DNA of 47,978 nucleotides. It comes from JAZGGS01 sp963749485 (GTDB lineage Bacteria > Bacteroidota > Ignavibacteria > Ignavibacteriales > Ignavibacteriaceae). The notes below the pieces were generated by a model. The model made no database searches, was not told the origin of the DNA, and saw nothing but the letters and a program-made list of their open reading frames with translations. Location of the stretch: the NCBI GenBank assembly GCA_963749485.1, contig CAVVMV010000028.1, forward strand, positions 1 to 47,978, written 5' to 3'. Both the position numbers and the translations under genes were made by a program. How positions within the stretch are numbered: the stretch's first letter is position 1; each line of letters begins with the position of its first letter. Positions 8,085 through 15,780 of the stretch are shown here, in pieces.

Positions 8085-8395
8085 TTGTTGTAACATCTTC
8101 ATCAATACCTGGAAAAGAAATTAAGCAGAGCTTTGGCGTTGTAAGGGGAAATACTGTACGAGCCAGACATTTGGGTAAAGATATTGTTGCCGGGCTTAAA
8201 ACAATTGTGGGCGGCGAAATACAGGAATACACAAAGCTGATGGCTGAGTCGCGCGAGCAGTCGGTTGATAGGATGATCGAAGAGGCAAAAGCTCTTGGCG
8301 CAAATGCAATCGTTGATACAAGATTTGCTACCAGTTATATAATGTCTAACGTAGCAGAAATACTTGTTTACGGAACTGCGGTTTTAGTTGAATAA
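8081..8395 (+). CDS. YbjQ/UPF0145 family protein
   Basis: A 104-residue protein that closely fits the YbjQ (heavy-metal-binding-like domain, UPF0145) family. It has IPGKEIKQSFGVVRGNTVRA, the ALGANAIVDTRF helix-strand, and a C-terminal VYGTAVLV strand. The family forms pentamers and its role is not firmly known. A strong Shine-Dalgarno (AGGAGG at 8069-8074) precedes the start, and the ATG overlaps the stop of the anti-sigma-like gene. It is probably cotranscribed with, and may be a target of, the sigma factor. Confidence 0.88.
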   Translation: MIVVTSSSIPGKEIKQSFGVVRGNTVRARHLGKDIVAGLKTIVGGEIQEYTKLMAESREQSVDRMIEEAKALGANAIVDTRFATSYIMSNVAEILVYGTAVLVE

Positions 8396-8406
8396 CTAAT
8401 ACATAA

Positions 8407-8441
8407 AAGATATGACAAACCCGAAGGATTTAGCATATCTT
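8407..8441 (+). terminator. Weak hairpin between convergent genes
   Basis: Arms AAGATATG / CATATCTT enclose a 19-base loop downstream of the YbjQ gene, with an AT-rich tail and no clean T run. It could end the sigma-factor operon, but the long loop makes this uncertain. Confidence 0.3.
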
Positions 8442-8466
8442 CTTAAATTATTATCAAACAATAATT

Positions 8467-9345
8467 CTAAAATTCTTTATTTACCAAAATTACCCCAATT
8501 GTTATGATAATGCCGCTAAGTAACATAAGTAAAGTGATTGATTCGTGAAGAAAAATCCACGCAGCTGCAACGGTAACAAACGGTTCGAAGTAAAGAAAAG
8601 CTCCAACTTTAGCTGATTCCATATCTCTTAATGAATAAGCCCAGATAACATAAGCAACACCGGAACAAAGAAGCCCTAAAAACAAAATCGATATCCATCC
8701 AATTAAGGAAAGATGAACAACTGAATTGATGGCATGCAGTATTTAAATTGAACGGAACTATTATTACCGTCATCATCAGGAAAAGATATAGTATTGTCAT
8801 CAGCGGGGAATAAGAAAGGGATATCTTTTTATTAACCGTTGAGTAAACACCCCACGTAAAAGCGCTGCCAAGAACCAGCAGGTCTCCTTTGTTTTTAATT
8901 AAATCAATGCTTGTAAAATCACCATTACCTACCAGCAACATCAAACCGAATATTGCAATAATAATTCCTCCAGACTGCAAAAGGTTAATTTTTTCTCTGA
9001 AAAAGATTGCGGCAAATATTGCCATGAAGATTGGCGCTGTGCCAATAATCCATCCGGTGTTGGCTGCGGTAGTGTATTTTAATCCTGTTACCTGTATCCA
9101 TAAGTGAAACACTGCAATACATGCAAGAATAAAAATGCTGCCATGGTTTTTAAGATTAACATCAAATTTTTTCTTTGTTAGCAAGCGCAGAAAACGTAAG
9201 TAGATATTGATGCGAGAATCAATCTTAAAGAAATTATTGTTTCAGGATCGAGTTCTTCCAGGGCAACTTTTGTAGCGATGAATGAAGTGCCCCAGAAAAT
9301 TACAGCAAGGATTATTAGCCAGTATCTGAGAGATTTGTTTTTCAA
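8467..9345 (-). CDS. EamA/DMT-family transporter (frameshifted twice)
   Basis: An inner-membrane transporter of about 293 residues and ten helices, the normal EamA length, read in three frames. The first piece starts near TTG 9345 and has YWLIILAVIFWGTSFIATKV, the typical first helix. The second has TGLKYTTAANTGWIIGTAPI. The third has GLLCSGVAYVIWAYSLRD and ends in the last helix before VLVNKEF. Breaks lie near 9184 and 8735-8745. Substrates of such exporters include amino acids and other metabolites; none can be chosen here. It is a second EamA gene besides the fragment at the window start. Confidence 0.85.
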
Positions 9346-9408
9346 ATTAATGTTGAAGAGAAATTATAAAGAAAACTAAATGTTTCCAGCACGTCTTTGA
9401 AAATAAGT

Positions 9409-9903
9409 TTATTTAGAATTATCAGTTTTCCGGGCAGATGAATATTCTTCAAGGTTGTAATTGATTTCCTTATCCGGCATATCAATTTTAAAAATTTTCA
9501 CACCGGAATCTGTAAAAAATTTTGTTGCAAGTGTATCGTGGTAATCAGAAAAAACAACCACCCGCTCTATCCCTGCAGCAATTAATGCTTTTGCACAATT
9601 TGTGCAAGACATATTTGTAATGTATGCAGTTGATCCTTTTATATTTACTCCATGAGTTGTGGCTTGTACCAGCGCATTAATTTCTGCGTGATTTGTTCTT
9701 ACACAGTGATTATCAACAATAAGACAGCCAACATCATAGCAATGCGGCTGACCGGGAAGCGATCCGTTATAACCAGTTGCAAGTACAAACCTGTCTTTAA
9801 CAAGTACACATCCGCAGTGCATCCTGGGGCATGTTGCTCTTTCCGAAGCAAGCATTGCAAGTTTTAAAAAATATTCGTCCCAGGTTGGTCTGTTTTTACT
9901 CAT
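9409..9903 (-). CDS. dCMP deaminase (ComEB-like)
   Basis: A 164-residue zinc-dependent deaminase that converts dCMP to dUMP for thymidylate synthesis. Catalytic features are His72-Ala-Glu74 in TNHAEINAL and the zinc ligands Cys100 and Cys103 in SCTNCAK. The Cys/His-rich stretch before it (CPRMHCGCVLV, PHCYDVGC) supplies the second structural zinc site usual in dCMP deaminases. It reads as a single intact frame with a normal length. The upstream and downstream intergenic regions are short and show nothing recognisable. Confidence 0.9.
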   Translation of the reverse strand: MSKNRPTWDEYFLKLAMLASERATCPRMHCGCVLVKDRFVLATGYNGSLPGQPHCYDVGCLIVDNHCVRTNHAEINALVQATTHGVNIKGSTAYITNMSCTNCAKALIAAGIERVVVFSDYHDTLATKFFTDSGVKIFKIDMPDKEINYNLEEYSSARKTDNSK

Positions 9904-10067
9904 AAATATTTCTCTGATTTAAGTGTGGTTTTTTCTAAATAAAAAAGAATGATTTTGTGTGGGGAAATTTAAAGTATTTTTTCTCTATTGCAAGCGAGAG
10001 TATAAAATTCTGTTTATACCAGCTTGATTGCGGTATAAAATATTTGGGAATATATGCTTAGTAGCAA

Positions 10068-10403
10068 TTATGATAGTGCTATATCATTTATAAGATTTTC
10101 CTTCAAGTAGAATTTAACTGCATCCCTGGCAGATAACTTAAAGGTTATAAAAACATCAATTCCCTTCTGCTTTAAAGATTGCAAATTACTCCTGTCCATA
10201 CCTCTCGATATAACAGTTTTGCAATCATTCACCATTGCTGGTGATTTGCTCATGTTATCAACGGTTCTTGGTTTTAGAGCACTTCTTCTGTATTCGGAAC
10301 CTTTTATCCCTGATTCTTCAACATCATAAACCAGGTATCCCGTGGTTCGTACAAAGGGAGATTTGATTGTTACTCCATCGTTTGATTCGATGGCGATTTT
10401 CAT
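10068..10403 (-). CDS. NifX/NifB-type dinitrogenase cofactor-biosynthesis domain protein
   Basis: A 111-residue stand-alone domain of the nitrogenase iron-molybdenum cofactor-binding family. It opens MKIAIESNDGVTIKSPF, where homologues have a strand and a Gly/His loop. It carries TVISRGMDRSNLQSLKQKGI, the conserved helix-turn of the family. Many such proteins occur in organisms without nitrogenase and may bind metal-sulfur clusters or act as small carriers. No nif gene is present here. AGGAGAAAC lies before the start. It follows a small zinc-ribbon gene on the same strand, with 49 bases between them. Confidence 0.8.
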   Translation of the reverse strand: MKIAIESNDGVTIKSPFVRTTGYLVYDVEESGIKGSEYRRSALKPRTVDNMSKSPAMVNDCKTVISRGMDRSNLQSLKQKGIDVFITFKLSARDAVKFYLKENLINDIALS

Positions 10404-10452
10404 TTTATGTTTCTCCTAAATTATTATTGCATCAATTAGTTTATTATACCAT

Positions 10453-10632
10453 TTATCTTATAGAAAATGATTTTCTTATTTTCGGTCTGGATTTTTTCGC
10501 AAATCTTTTATGAAGAGATGATCGGTGCACTCTGTTGCTATTACATGCAACACAATTTTGAGGAGCCGGTTTATCTGAATCAATTTCCCAATAGAAACCG
10601 CATTCATCACACTGAAATTTTTTCTTTGTCAT
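10453..10632 (-). CDS. Small Cys4 zinc-ribbon protein
   Basis: A 59-residue protein starting at ATG 10632 with a good Shine-Dalgarno (AAGGAG about 9 bases upstream). It reads MTKKKFQCDECGFYWEI, then CVACNSNRVHRSS, then a Lys/Arg-rich tail. Cys8, Cys11, Cys27 and Cys30 form two CxxC knuckles, the pattern of a rubredoxin-like or zinc-ribbon fold. It lies directly upstream of the NifX-like gene and is probably cotranscribed. The basic tail could contact nucleic acid (inference). Function unknown. Confidence 0.75.
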   Translation of the reverse strand: MTKKKFQCDECGFYWEIDSDKPAPQNCVACNSNRVHRSSLHKRFAKKSRPKIRKSFSIR

Positions 10633-10759
10633 TCTTACATTGTCTCCTTAGCTTCTTAACTACTTAATTTAGTTCTCTTTTCAAATTGGATAAGAACAAA
10701 AGCAATAAAAGAGAGTATGGGGTGGATAAATAGAAAATTTTTAGCAGTGTCTCATTATG

Positions 10760-10790
10760 TATATAATAACAACTTATTATTAATTGTCAA
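10760..10790 (-). promoter_or_regulatory. Candidate promoter for the zinc-ribbon/NifX-like genes
   Basis: On the minus strand a perfect TTGACA (10790-10785) is followed after 19 bases by TATATA (10765-10760). The spacing is longer than ideal. It would give a leader of more than 100 bases to the zinc-ribbon gene. The intergenic stretch 10633-10892 shows no other recognisable element. Confidence 0.35.
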
Positions 10791-10892
10791 GGTTAATTTT
10801 TACGACCGGAAGCAATTGGTATTAACAATAATAAATTGGGTGAAAAATATAGAAGAATAGGTCAATTTATCTTTTGGATTAAGTAACAGCAG

Positions 10893-11447
10893 TCAAATCA
10901 TTTCAGAAAGTAGCTCTTGCCGTGGATTTGCAATTACAACTTTATTAACTAAAAGTCCTTTTTCAGAAATAATGTGTGCCCCGGCTTCAACAGCGCTTGT
11001 AACTGCGGCTACTTCTCCCGTAACGGAAAAAAATGCTTTGCCGCCGAGAGCCATTGCAAGTCGTAATTCAACTAATTTTACTTTGGCTGCTTTTACCGCT
11101 GCATCTGCTCCTTCAATTAATGAAGCAACCGAATAAGCTTCCACAATACCAAGAGATTCGAGCATCTCAATATTTGTCTGCCCGGCTATTGCGGGAAAAA
11201 TTGTTTTGTGAACATTTGGAATTACAAAATGATCAATCACACCAAAACCAATTGTATCAACAGCATTATTTACTGCAGAATTTACAGCAGCAACATCTCC
11301 GGCAATTAATGTCATATATTTTCCTGAACAGATTGTCCTGGAAATCATCAGCTCAACTTCAGAAGTCTTAAGCATAATATCAGCTGCCTGTATTCCTGAA
11401 GCAATACTTCCCATTTCAATTAAACCAATAGAGTTTTGTTGGATCAT
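10893..11447 (-). CDS. pduT: PduT-like bacterial microcompartment shell protein (tandem BMC, Fe-S type)
   Basis: A 184-residue protein made of two tandem BMC domains (about residues 1-90 and 95-184), a BMC-T protein that forms pseudohexameric trimers in microcompartment shells. The first domain opens SIGLIEMGSIASGIQAADIM. It has Cys40 in RTICSGKY, which matches Cys38 of Salmonella PduT, the ligand of the [4Fe-4S] cluster at the trimer pore. The second domain has GIVEAYSVASLIEGADAA and GEVAAVTSAV. It lies 14 bases downstream of the PduS-like gene. In known systems PduT and PduS interact, moving electrons across the shell to reduce cobalamin. No other shell gene is in the window. Confidence 0.92.
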   Translation of the reverse strand: MIQQNSIGLIEMGSIASGIQAADIMLKTSEVELMISRTICSGKYMTLIAGDVAAVNSAVNNAVDTIGFGVIDHFVIPNVHKTIFPAIAGQTNIEMLESLGIVEAYSVASLIEGADAAVKAAKVKLVELRLAMALGGKAFFSVTGEVAAVTSAVEAGAHIISEKGLLVNKVVIANPRQELLSEMI

Positions 11448-11461
11448 TTTATCACCTTAAA

Positions 11462-12777
11462 TTAAGAAACTATTTTAATGTAATCGTTTGTTACTTTTTC
11501 CACCTTGCCGGAAATTGATGCATGAACATTTGCACCAAGCTTACCATTTGGAACTGATGCAATTAAATCCCCACACGAAACTTTTCTCGCCTTCCTTTAC
11601 TTCGGGTTTACAAAGCTCACCAATATGTTGTTTAAGAGGTATCTTTACCGTATCAACTTCAAATTTTTTATCGTTGTAAGGTGCGGGGACATCGTAATCT
11701 TTAAGTTTTAGTTTTTGTGTAAGCTGTTTAAGCGGAACTCTTCTGCCTTCTTTTATAGGATGTACTTTAACCGGTTTTTGTTGAACGAATTTGATTCCTT
11801 CTTGTTTCATTTCTACTTTTGCTTTATCGCATGCTTCTTTTGGATAAAGATCTTCCGGACAAGCATAAAGAGTGCATAATCCACAGCGAGCAGCAAAGTT
11901 CCGCCATTTGATTCCAAACAGAAGCACCGGTTTTTGTAAAGCCTAATGAACGCATTACTTTGTGTGGTTCTACCTGGTAACCAAGAAGGTAGCGCGGGCA
12001 TAACTCTGTGCAATAACTGCATTGATCGCATGCAGACTTACCGATTCGATGCCAATTTTGTTCAGGCTGGTTTTTTCTTTTTATTAAATAGTGATCTCTT
12101 GGAAGAACAATAATACCAGCAGTTGTTTTTGTTACAACTTCATCCAAGTTAAAAGTTAAGCTGCCCATCATCACCCCGCCAACAAACAAACCAAAATCTT
12201 TAACGGTAACACCACCTACGTGTTTTAATACATCTTTAAATGCTGTTCCAACGGGAACAAAAAAGGAAGATGGTTTTTTAACCGCACCGGCAACACAAAT
12301 GAATTTTTCAGTTACCGGAATTTCTTCATCTGCTTTTGCAATATTGTAAAGTGTTTCAACATTATTAACAACACAGCCAACATCAACCGGGATGCCCGCA
12401 GGGGGAATCAATCTTCCCGTTGCTTCGTAAACAAGTTCATACTCATCTCCGGATGGATAAAAATCGCCAAGCTTTGTAAATTCTATGTTTCCATTGGAAA
12501 TGTTTGCTTGGATAGCATCAATTGCGGGTTGGTTTTTCTCTTTAATTCCGAAGAAAGATTTTTTTGCAGATGTACTTTCAGCTAATAACTCTAATCCCTT
12601 AATAATTTCTGCCGGGAAATGGAGCATCAGTTCATAATCTTTATGAATTAATGGTTCACATTCTGCTCCGTTTGCCAAAACGAACTCTGTTTTTGTATTC
12701 GCTTTAATGTGCGTTGGAAAGCCTGCCCCACCTGCGCCAACAACTCCGGCTTTAAATATATTTTCTGATAAAGACAT
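11462..12777 (-). CDS. pduS: PduS-like cobalamin reductase / RnfC-related iron-sulfur flavoprotein (frameshifted twice)
   Basis: A protein of about 438 residues, the PduS length. The N-terminus has the glycine loop GVVGAGGAGFPTHIK, where RnfC relatives bind flavin/NADH. A first cluster motif spans Cys250, Cys253, Cys256 and Cys260 (CDQCSYCTELCPRY). The second, with CGLCTLYACPEDLYP, appears after an indel near 11896. A third frame after an indel near 11580 gives the ending VSCGDLIASVPNGKLGANVH. PduS reduces cob(III)alamin to lower oxidation states in propanediol microcompartments. It is 53 bases downstream of hemH and 14 bases upstream of the PduT-like gene on the same strand. Confidence 0.88.
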
Positions 12778-12830
12778 AGAATTAATATAGTTTATGTATT
12801 AACTTCGAATTTAAATCCGATAATGGCAAT

Positions 12831-13848
12831 TTAACAATTTCGCAAAACAATTTTTTTCAAAGCTTCAATCCACATTGGATGATCATTTAAACTTTCCACT
12901 AACTGAATTTTTTCACCGCCATGTTTTTCAAAAAGCTGCTGGTATTCTTTTCCTATTTCTATTGTTGTTTCAAGACAATCGGAAACAAAAGCAGGGCTAA
13001 ATACTAAAAGTTTCTTTGCTCCCTTTTTTGCCTGCTCAATAACAACTTTGTCAGAAAATGGTTCAAGCCATTTTTTGTCCAACCGCGATTGAAAGCAAAC
13101 AGTATATCTTTCCATCAGATATATTTAACCTTTCTGCTAACAGTCTTGTAGTTGCATAACATGTGGCTTTGTAGCAATATTTATTTTCTTCAGTTATTTC
13201 AGTTTCGCAATTGTGCTCTTCGCAGAGTCTTCCATCTTCATATACTTTATCAACCTGTCTTATCGGTAAACCATGGTAACTGAAAAGTATGTGATCATAT
13301 TCATCAAGATTATATTTTTTTGCCTGCTCGGCGATTGTATCTAAATATCCTTCGTTATCGTAAAACTGGCTGATTATTTTAATTTCGGGAATTATCCACC
13401 ATTTGCTGATGAGCTTCATTGCTTTATCAATTGCTGATCCGGTACTTGCAGAAGCATATTGAGGAAATAAGGGAAGGATTATAATTTTATTATAATTTTT
13501 CTTTTCCATCTCTCCAATCACATCATCCAACCCGGGATTCTGATAACGCATTGCAAGTTCAACTTTATATTTCTCTCCAAGTGCTTCCTGTAATTTCATT
13601 TGAACCGATTTACCATAAATTAGAATTGGAGAGCCGTTTTCGGTCCACAATTGTTTATAAATTTTTGCTGATTTTGGTGCACGAAAAGGAACAATAATAA
13701 AGTTCACAAGAAAGAATCTGGCAATAGCAGGAATATCAATTACGCGCGGATCGTTCAGAAATTCAAAAAGATATTTTCTTACATCTTTAGTTGATGGGCT
13801 GTCGGGAGTTCCAAGATTTATTAATAACACACAGGTTTTCGGTTGCAT
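12831..13848 (-). CDS. hemH: Ferrochelatase (frameshifted once)
   Basis: Inserts ferrous iron into protoporphyrin (or iron/cobalt into coproporphyrin) as the last step of heme synthesis. It opens CVLLINLGTPDSPS. The catalytic His192 is in FSYHGLP, and the C-terminal segment has FSPAFVSDCLETTIEIG with the conserved Glu. A Cys-rich insert (CEEHNCETEITEENKYC) before CYATTRLLAERL resembles the one in Bacteroidota homologues. A single indel near 13100 shifts the frame at GKIYTVCFQSRLDKKW. The joined protein of about 338 residues is full length. hemL is found elsewhere in the window. It probably leads a transcript continuing into pduS and pduT. Confidence 0.93.
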
Positions 13849-14056
13849 AAAATCAGTATTATTTATTTATAAGGTTCATCGGAAAGATATTGAAATTTAA
13901 TCTCATTCTGATGATAAAATTAATCTAAATATAATGCCTAAAATGTAAAACTCAATACAGTTCTATCAATGATTATTATTTAAACTTGTAAGTGCTTATA
14001 TTTAATTCTAACTGCAAGGGGATGATAAACAATTTTACTCAATTCCAGGAAAATAA

Positions 14057-15673
14057 ATGAAGAATAAAATTATAGTTGCTGATTTTAATAATCTTGAAGA
14101 TAAAAAACCTGCTTATGCGTTGGTAAGCAAAACCGATCTCGTTATTATTAAGTACGATGAAAAAGTTTCGGTTTTTTACGGAAGATGTCTTCACCGTGGT
14201 GCACTTTTGGCTGATGGTTATGTTGATGGACATAACCTGATTTGCGGTGTGCATAACTGGGATTACCGGCTTGATACAGGAATTAGTGAATACAACAACG
14301 AAGAAAAGCTCCACAAGTTCACATCGCTGATTGAGGAGGGAAATGTTTGTGTTGATGAAGAAGAGATTAAGGAGTTTGAAAAGGAGTTTCCTCCAAATAT
14401 AAATCGTGATGACTATCTTGGATTGTATGAATCAACGCATCCCACACCTGAAGAAGATACGGCTGGTGAAATACAGCACCTTGCAAAATATGGTTTGTCA
14501 AAAATCGGGCATCATGGTTTTGTTACATCAATGGGAGTTGGGAGAAATAAGCTGCCAAAGTGGGATGATATACAAATTCTTCCTGCACAGCTTGCTCGTC
14601 TTCCGCATTTGGAAGATGTTGAGGTTGGAACAAATGTAAAAATTGGAAAAGCTGCTAAAAAACCACTCGAGTTAAAAATTCCTCTTTTTGTTTCCGATAT
14701 GAGCTTTGGTGCTTTATCCGAAGAAGCAAAAATATCTCTTGCAAAAGGAGCAGAGCTTGCAGGCACAGGAATCTGTTCCGGCGAAGGTGGTATGCTGCCT
14801 GAAGAGCAGGCAGAAAACAGCAGGTATTTTTATGAGCTTGCTTCCGCTAAGTTTGGATTTGAGATGGAGTTGTTGAAAAAAGTACAGGCATTTCACTTTA
14901 AAGGAGGACAGGGTGCTAAAACCGGAACCGGCGGACATCTGCCGGGAGATAAAAACAGGGGAAAGATAAGTGAAGTAAGGGGATTACCCGAAGGTACTCC
15001 AGCAATTTCTCCACCAAGATTTACTGATTTAACTTCGCCAAAGGATTTTAAAAACTTTGCAAATGAGGTTCGGGATTTTACAGACGGTATTCCAATCGGG
15101 TTCAAACTATCTGCAAATCATATAGAAGAAGATATTGATGCCGCAATTGAAATTGGTGTTGATTATATAATTCTTGATGGAAGAGGCGGTGCAACAGGTG
15201 CTGCACCAGCTTTATTCAGAGATAATATTTCCGTTCCAACAATTCCTGCATTAGCAAGAGCACGCAACCATCTTGATAAAAGAGAAGCGAACGATATCAC
15301 ATTAATAATAACCGGGGGATTACGCACTGCTCCTGATTTTATAAAAGCTTTAGCCCTTGGTGCTGATGCTATTGCTGTTTCAAATTCCGCACTACAGGCA
15401 ATCGGCTGCCAGGCAATGCGGGCTTGTAATACAAATTTCTGCCCGGTAGGAATTGCAACACAAAAAGAAAGCTTAAGAAGCAGAATAAATATAAATCTTT
15501 CCGCAAAACGATTGGAGAACTTTTTTAATGCAACCGTGGAACTGATGCAGGTTATGGCTCGTGCTTGCGGACATGATCACCTAAGCCAATTCTGCAAAGA
15601 TGATATTGCAACCTTTGATAGAAATATGGCTTACTTAACAGGAATAAAGTATGGCGGGGCTGTTCCGCTTTGA
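14057..15673 (+). CDS. Rieske domain fused to FMN-binding glutamate-synthase-like domain
   Basis: A 538-residue two-part enzyme in one intact frame. Residues 1-115 form a Rieske [2Fe-2S] domain with ligands Cys44, His46, Cys63 and His66 (CLHRGA...CGVHNW). Residues 130-538 match the FMN barrel of the glutamate synthase large subunit, with FVSDMSFGALSEEA, GGQGAKTGTGGHLPG and LDGRGGATGAAP. Cys451, Cys457 and Cys462 give the C-x5-C-x4-C [3Fe-4S] motif. There is no amidotransferase domain and no GltD partner in the window. The known family transfers amino groups or methylamine onto 2-oxoglutarate; the substrate here is open. The next gene also starts with a Rieske domain. Confidence 0.88.
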   Translation: MKNKIIVADFNNLEDKKPAYALVSKTDLVIIKYDEKVSVFYGRCLHRGALLADGYVDGHNLICGVHNWDYRLDTGISEYNNEEKLHKFTSLIEEGNVCVDEEEIKEFEKEFPPNINRDDYLGLYESTHPTPEEDTAGEIQHLAKYGLSKIGHHGFVTSMGVGRNKLPKWDDIQILPAQLARLPHLEDVEVGTNVKIGKAAKKPLELKIPLFVSDMSFGALSEEAKISLAKGAELAGTGICSGEGGMLPEEQAENSRYFYELASAKFGFEMELLKKVQAFHFKGGQGAKTGTGGHLPGDKNRGKISEVRGLPEGTPAISPPRFTDLTSPKDFKNFANEVRDFTDGIPIGFKLSANHIEEDIDAAIEIGVDYIILDGRGGATGAAPALFRDNISVPTIPALARARNHLDKREANDITLIITGGLRTAPDFIKALALGADAIAVSNSALQAIGCQAMRACNTNFCPVGIATQKESLRSRININLSAKRLENFFNATVELMQVMARACGHDHLSQFCKDDIATFDRNMAYLTGIKYGGAVPL

Positions 15674-15780
15674 TAGAAATCAGGAGTCAATAATCAGAAT
15701 CTTACTGTTGATTGTCATTCCAGGTTGATTTGTAATCTCCATAAATAATTTAAATGCAACTAATAGAATGGTAGAATAAA

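Noticed and set aside
11033..11371. Gln/Leu-rich plus-strand frame opposite the PduT-like gene
   Set aside because: It is the antisense shadow of the BMC gene, with biased composition and no ribosome-binding site.
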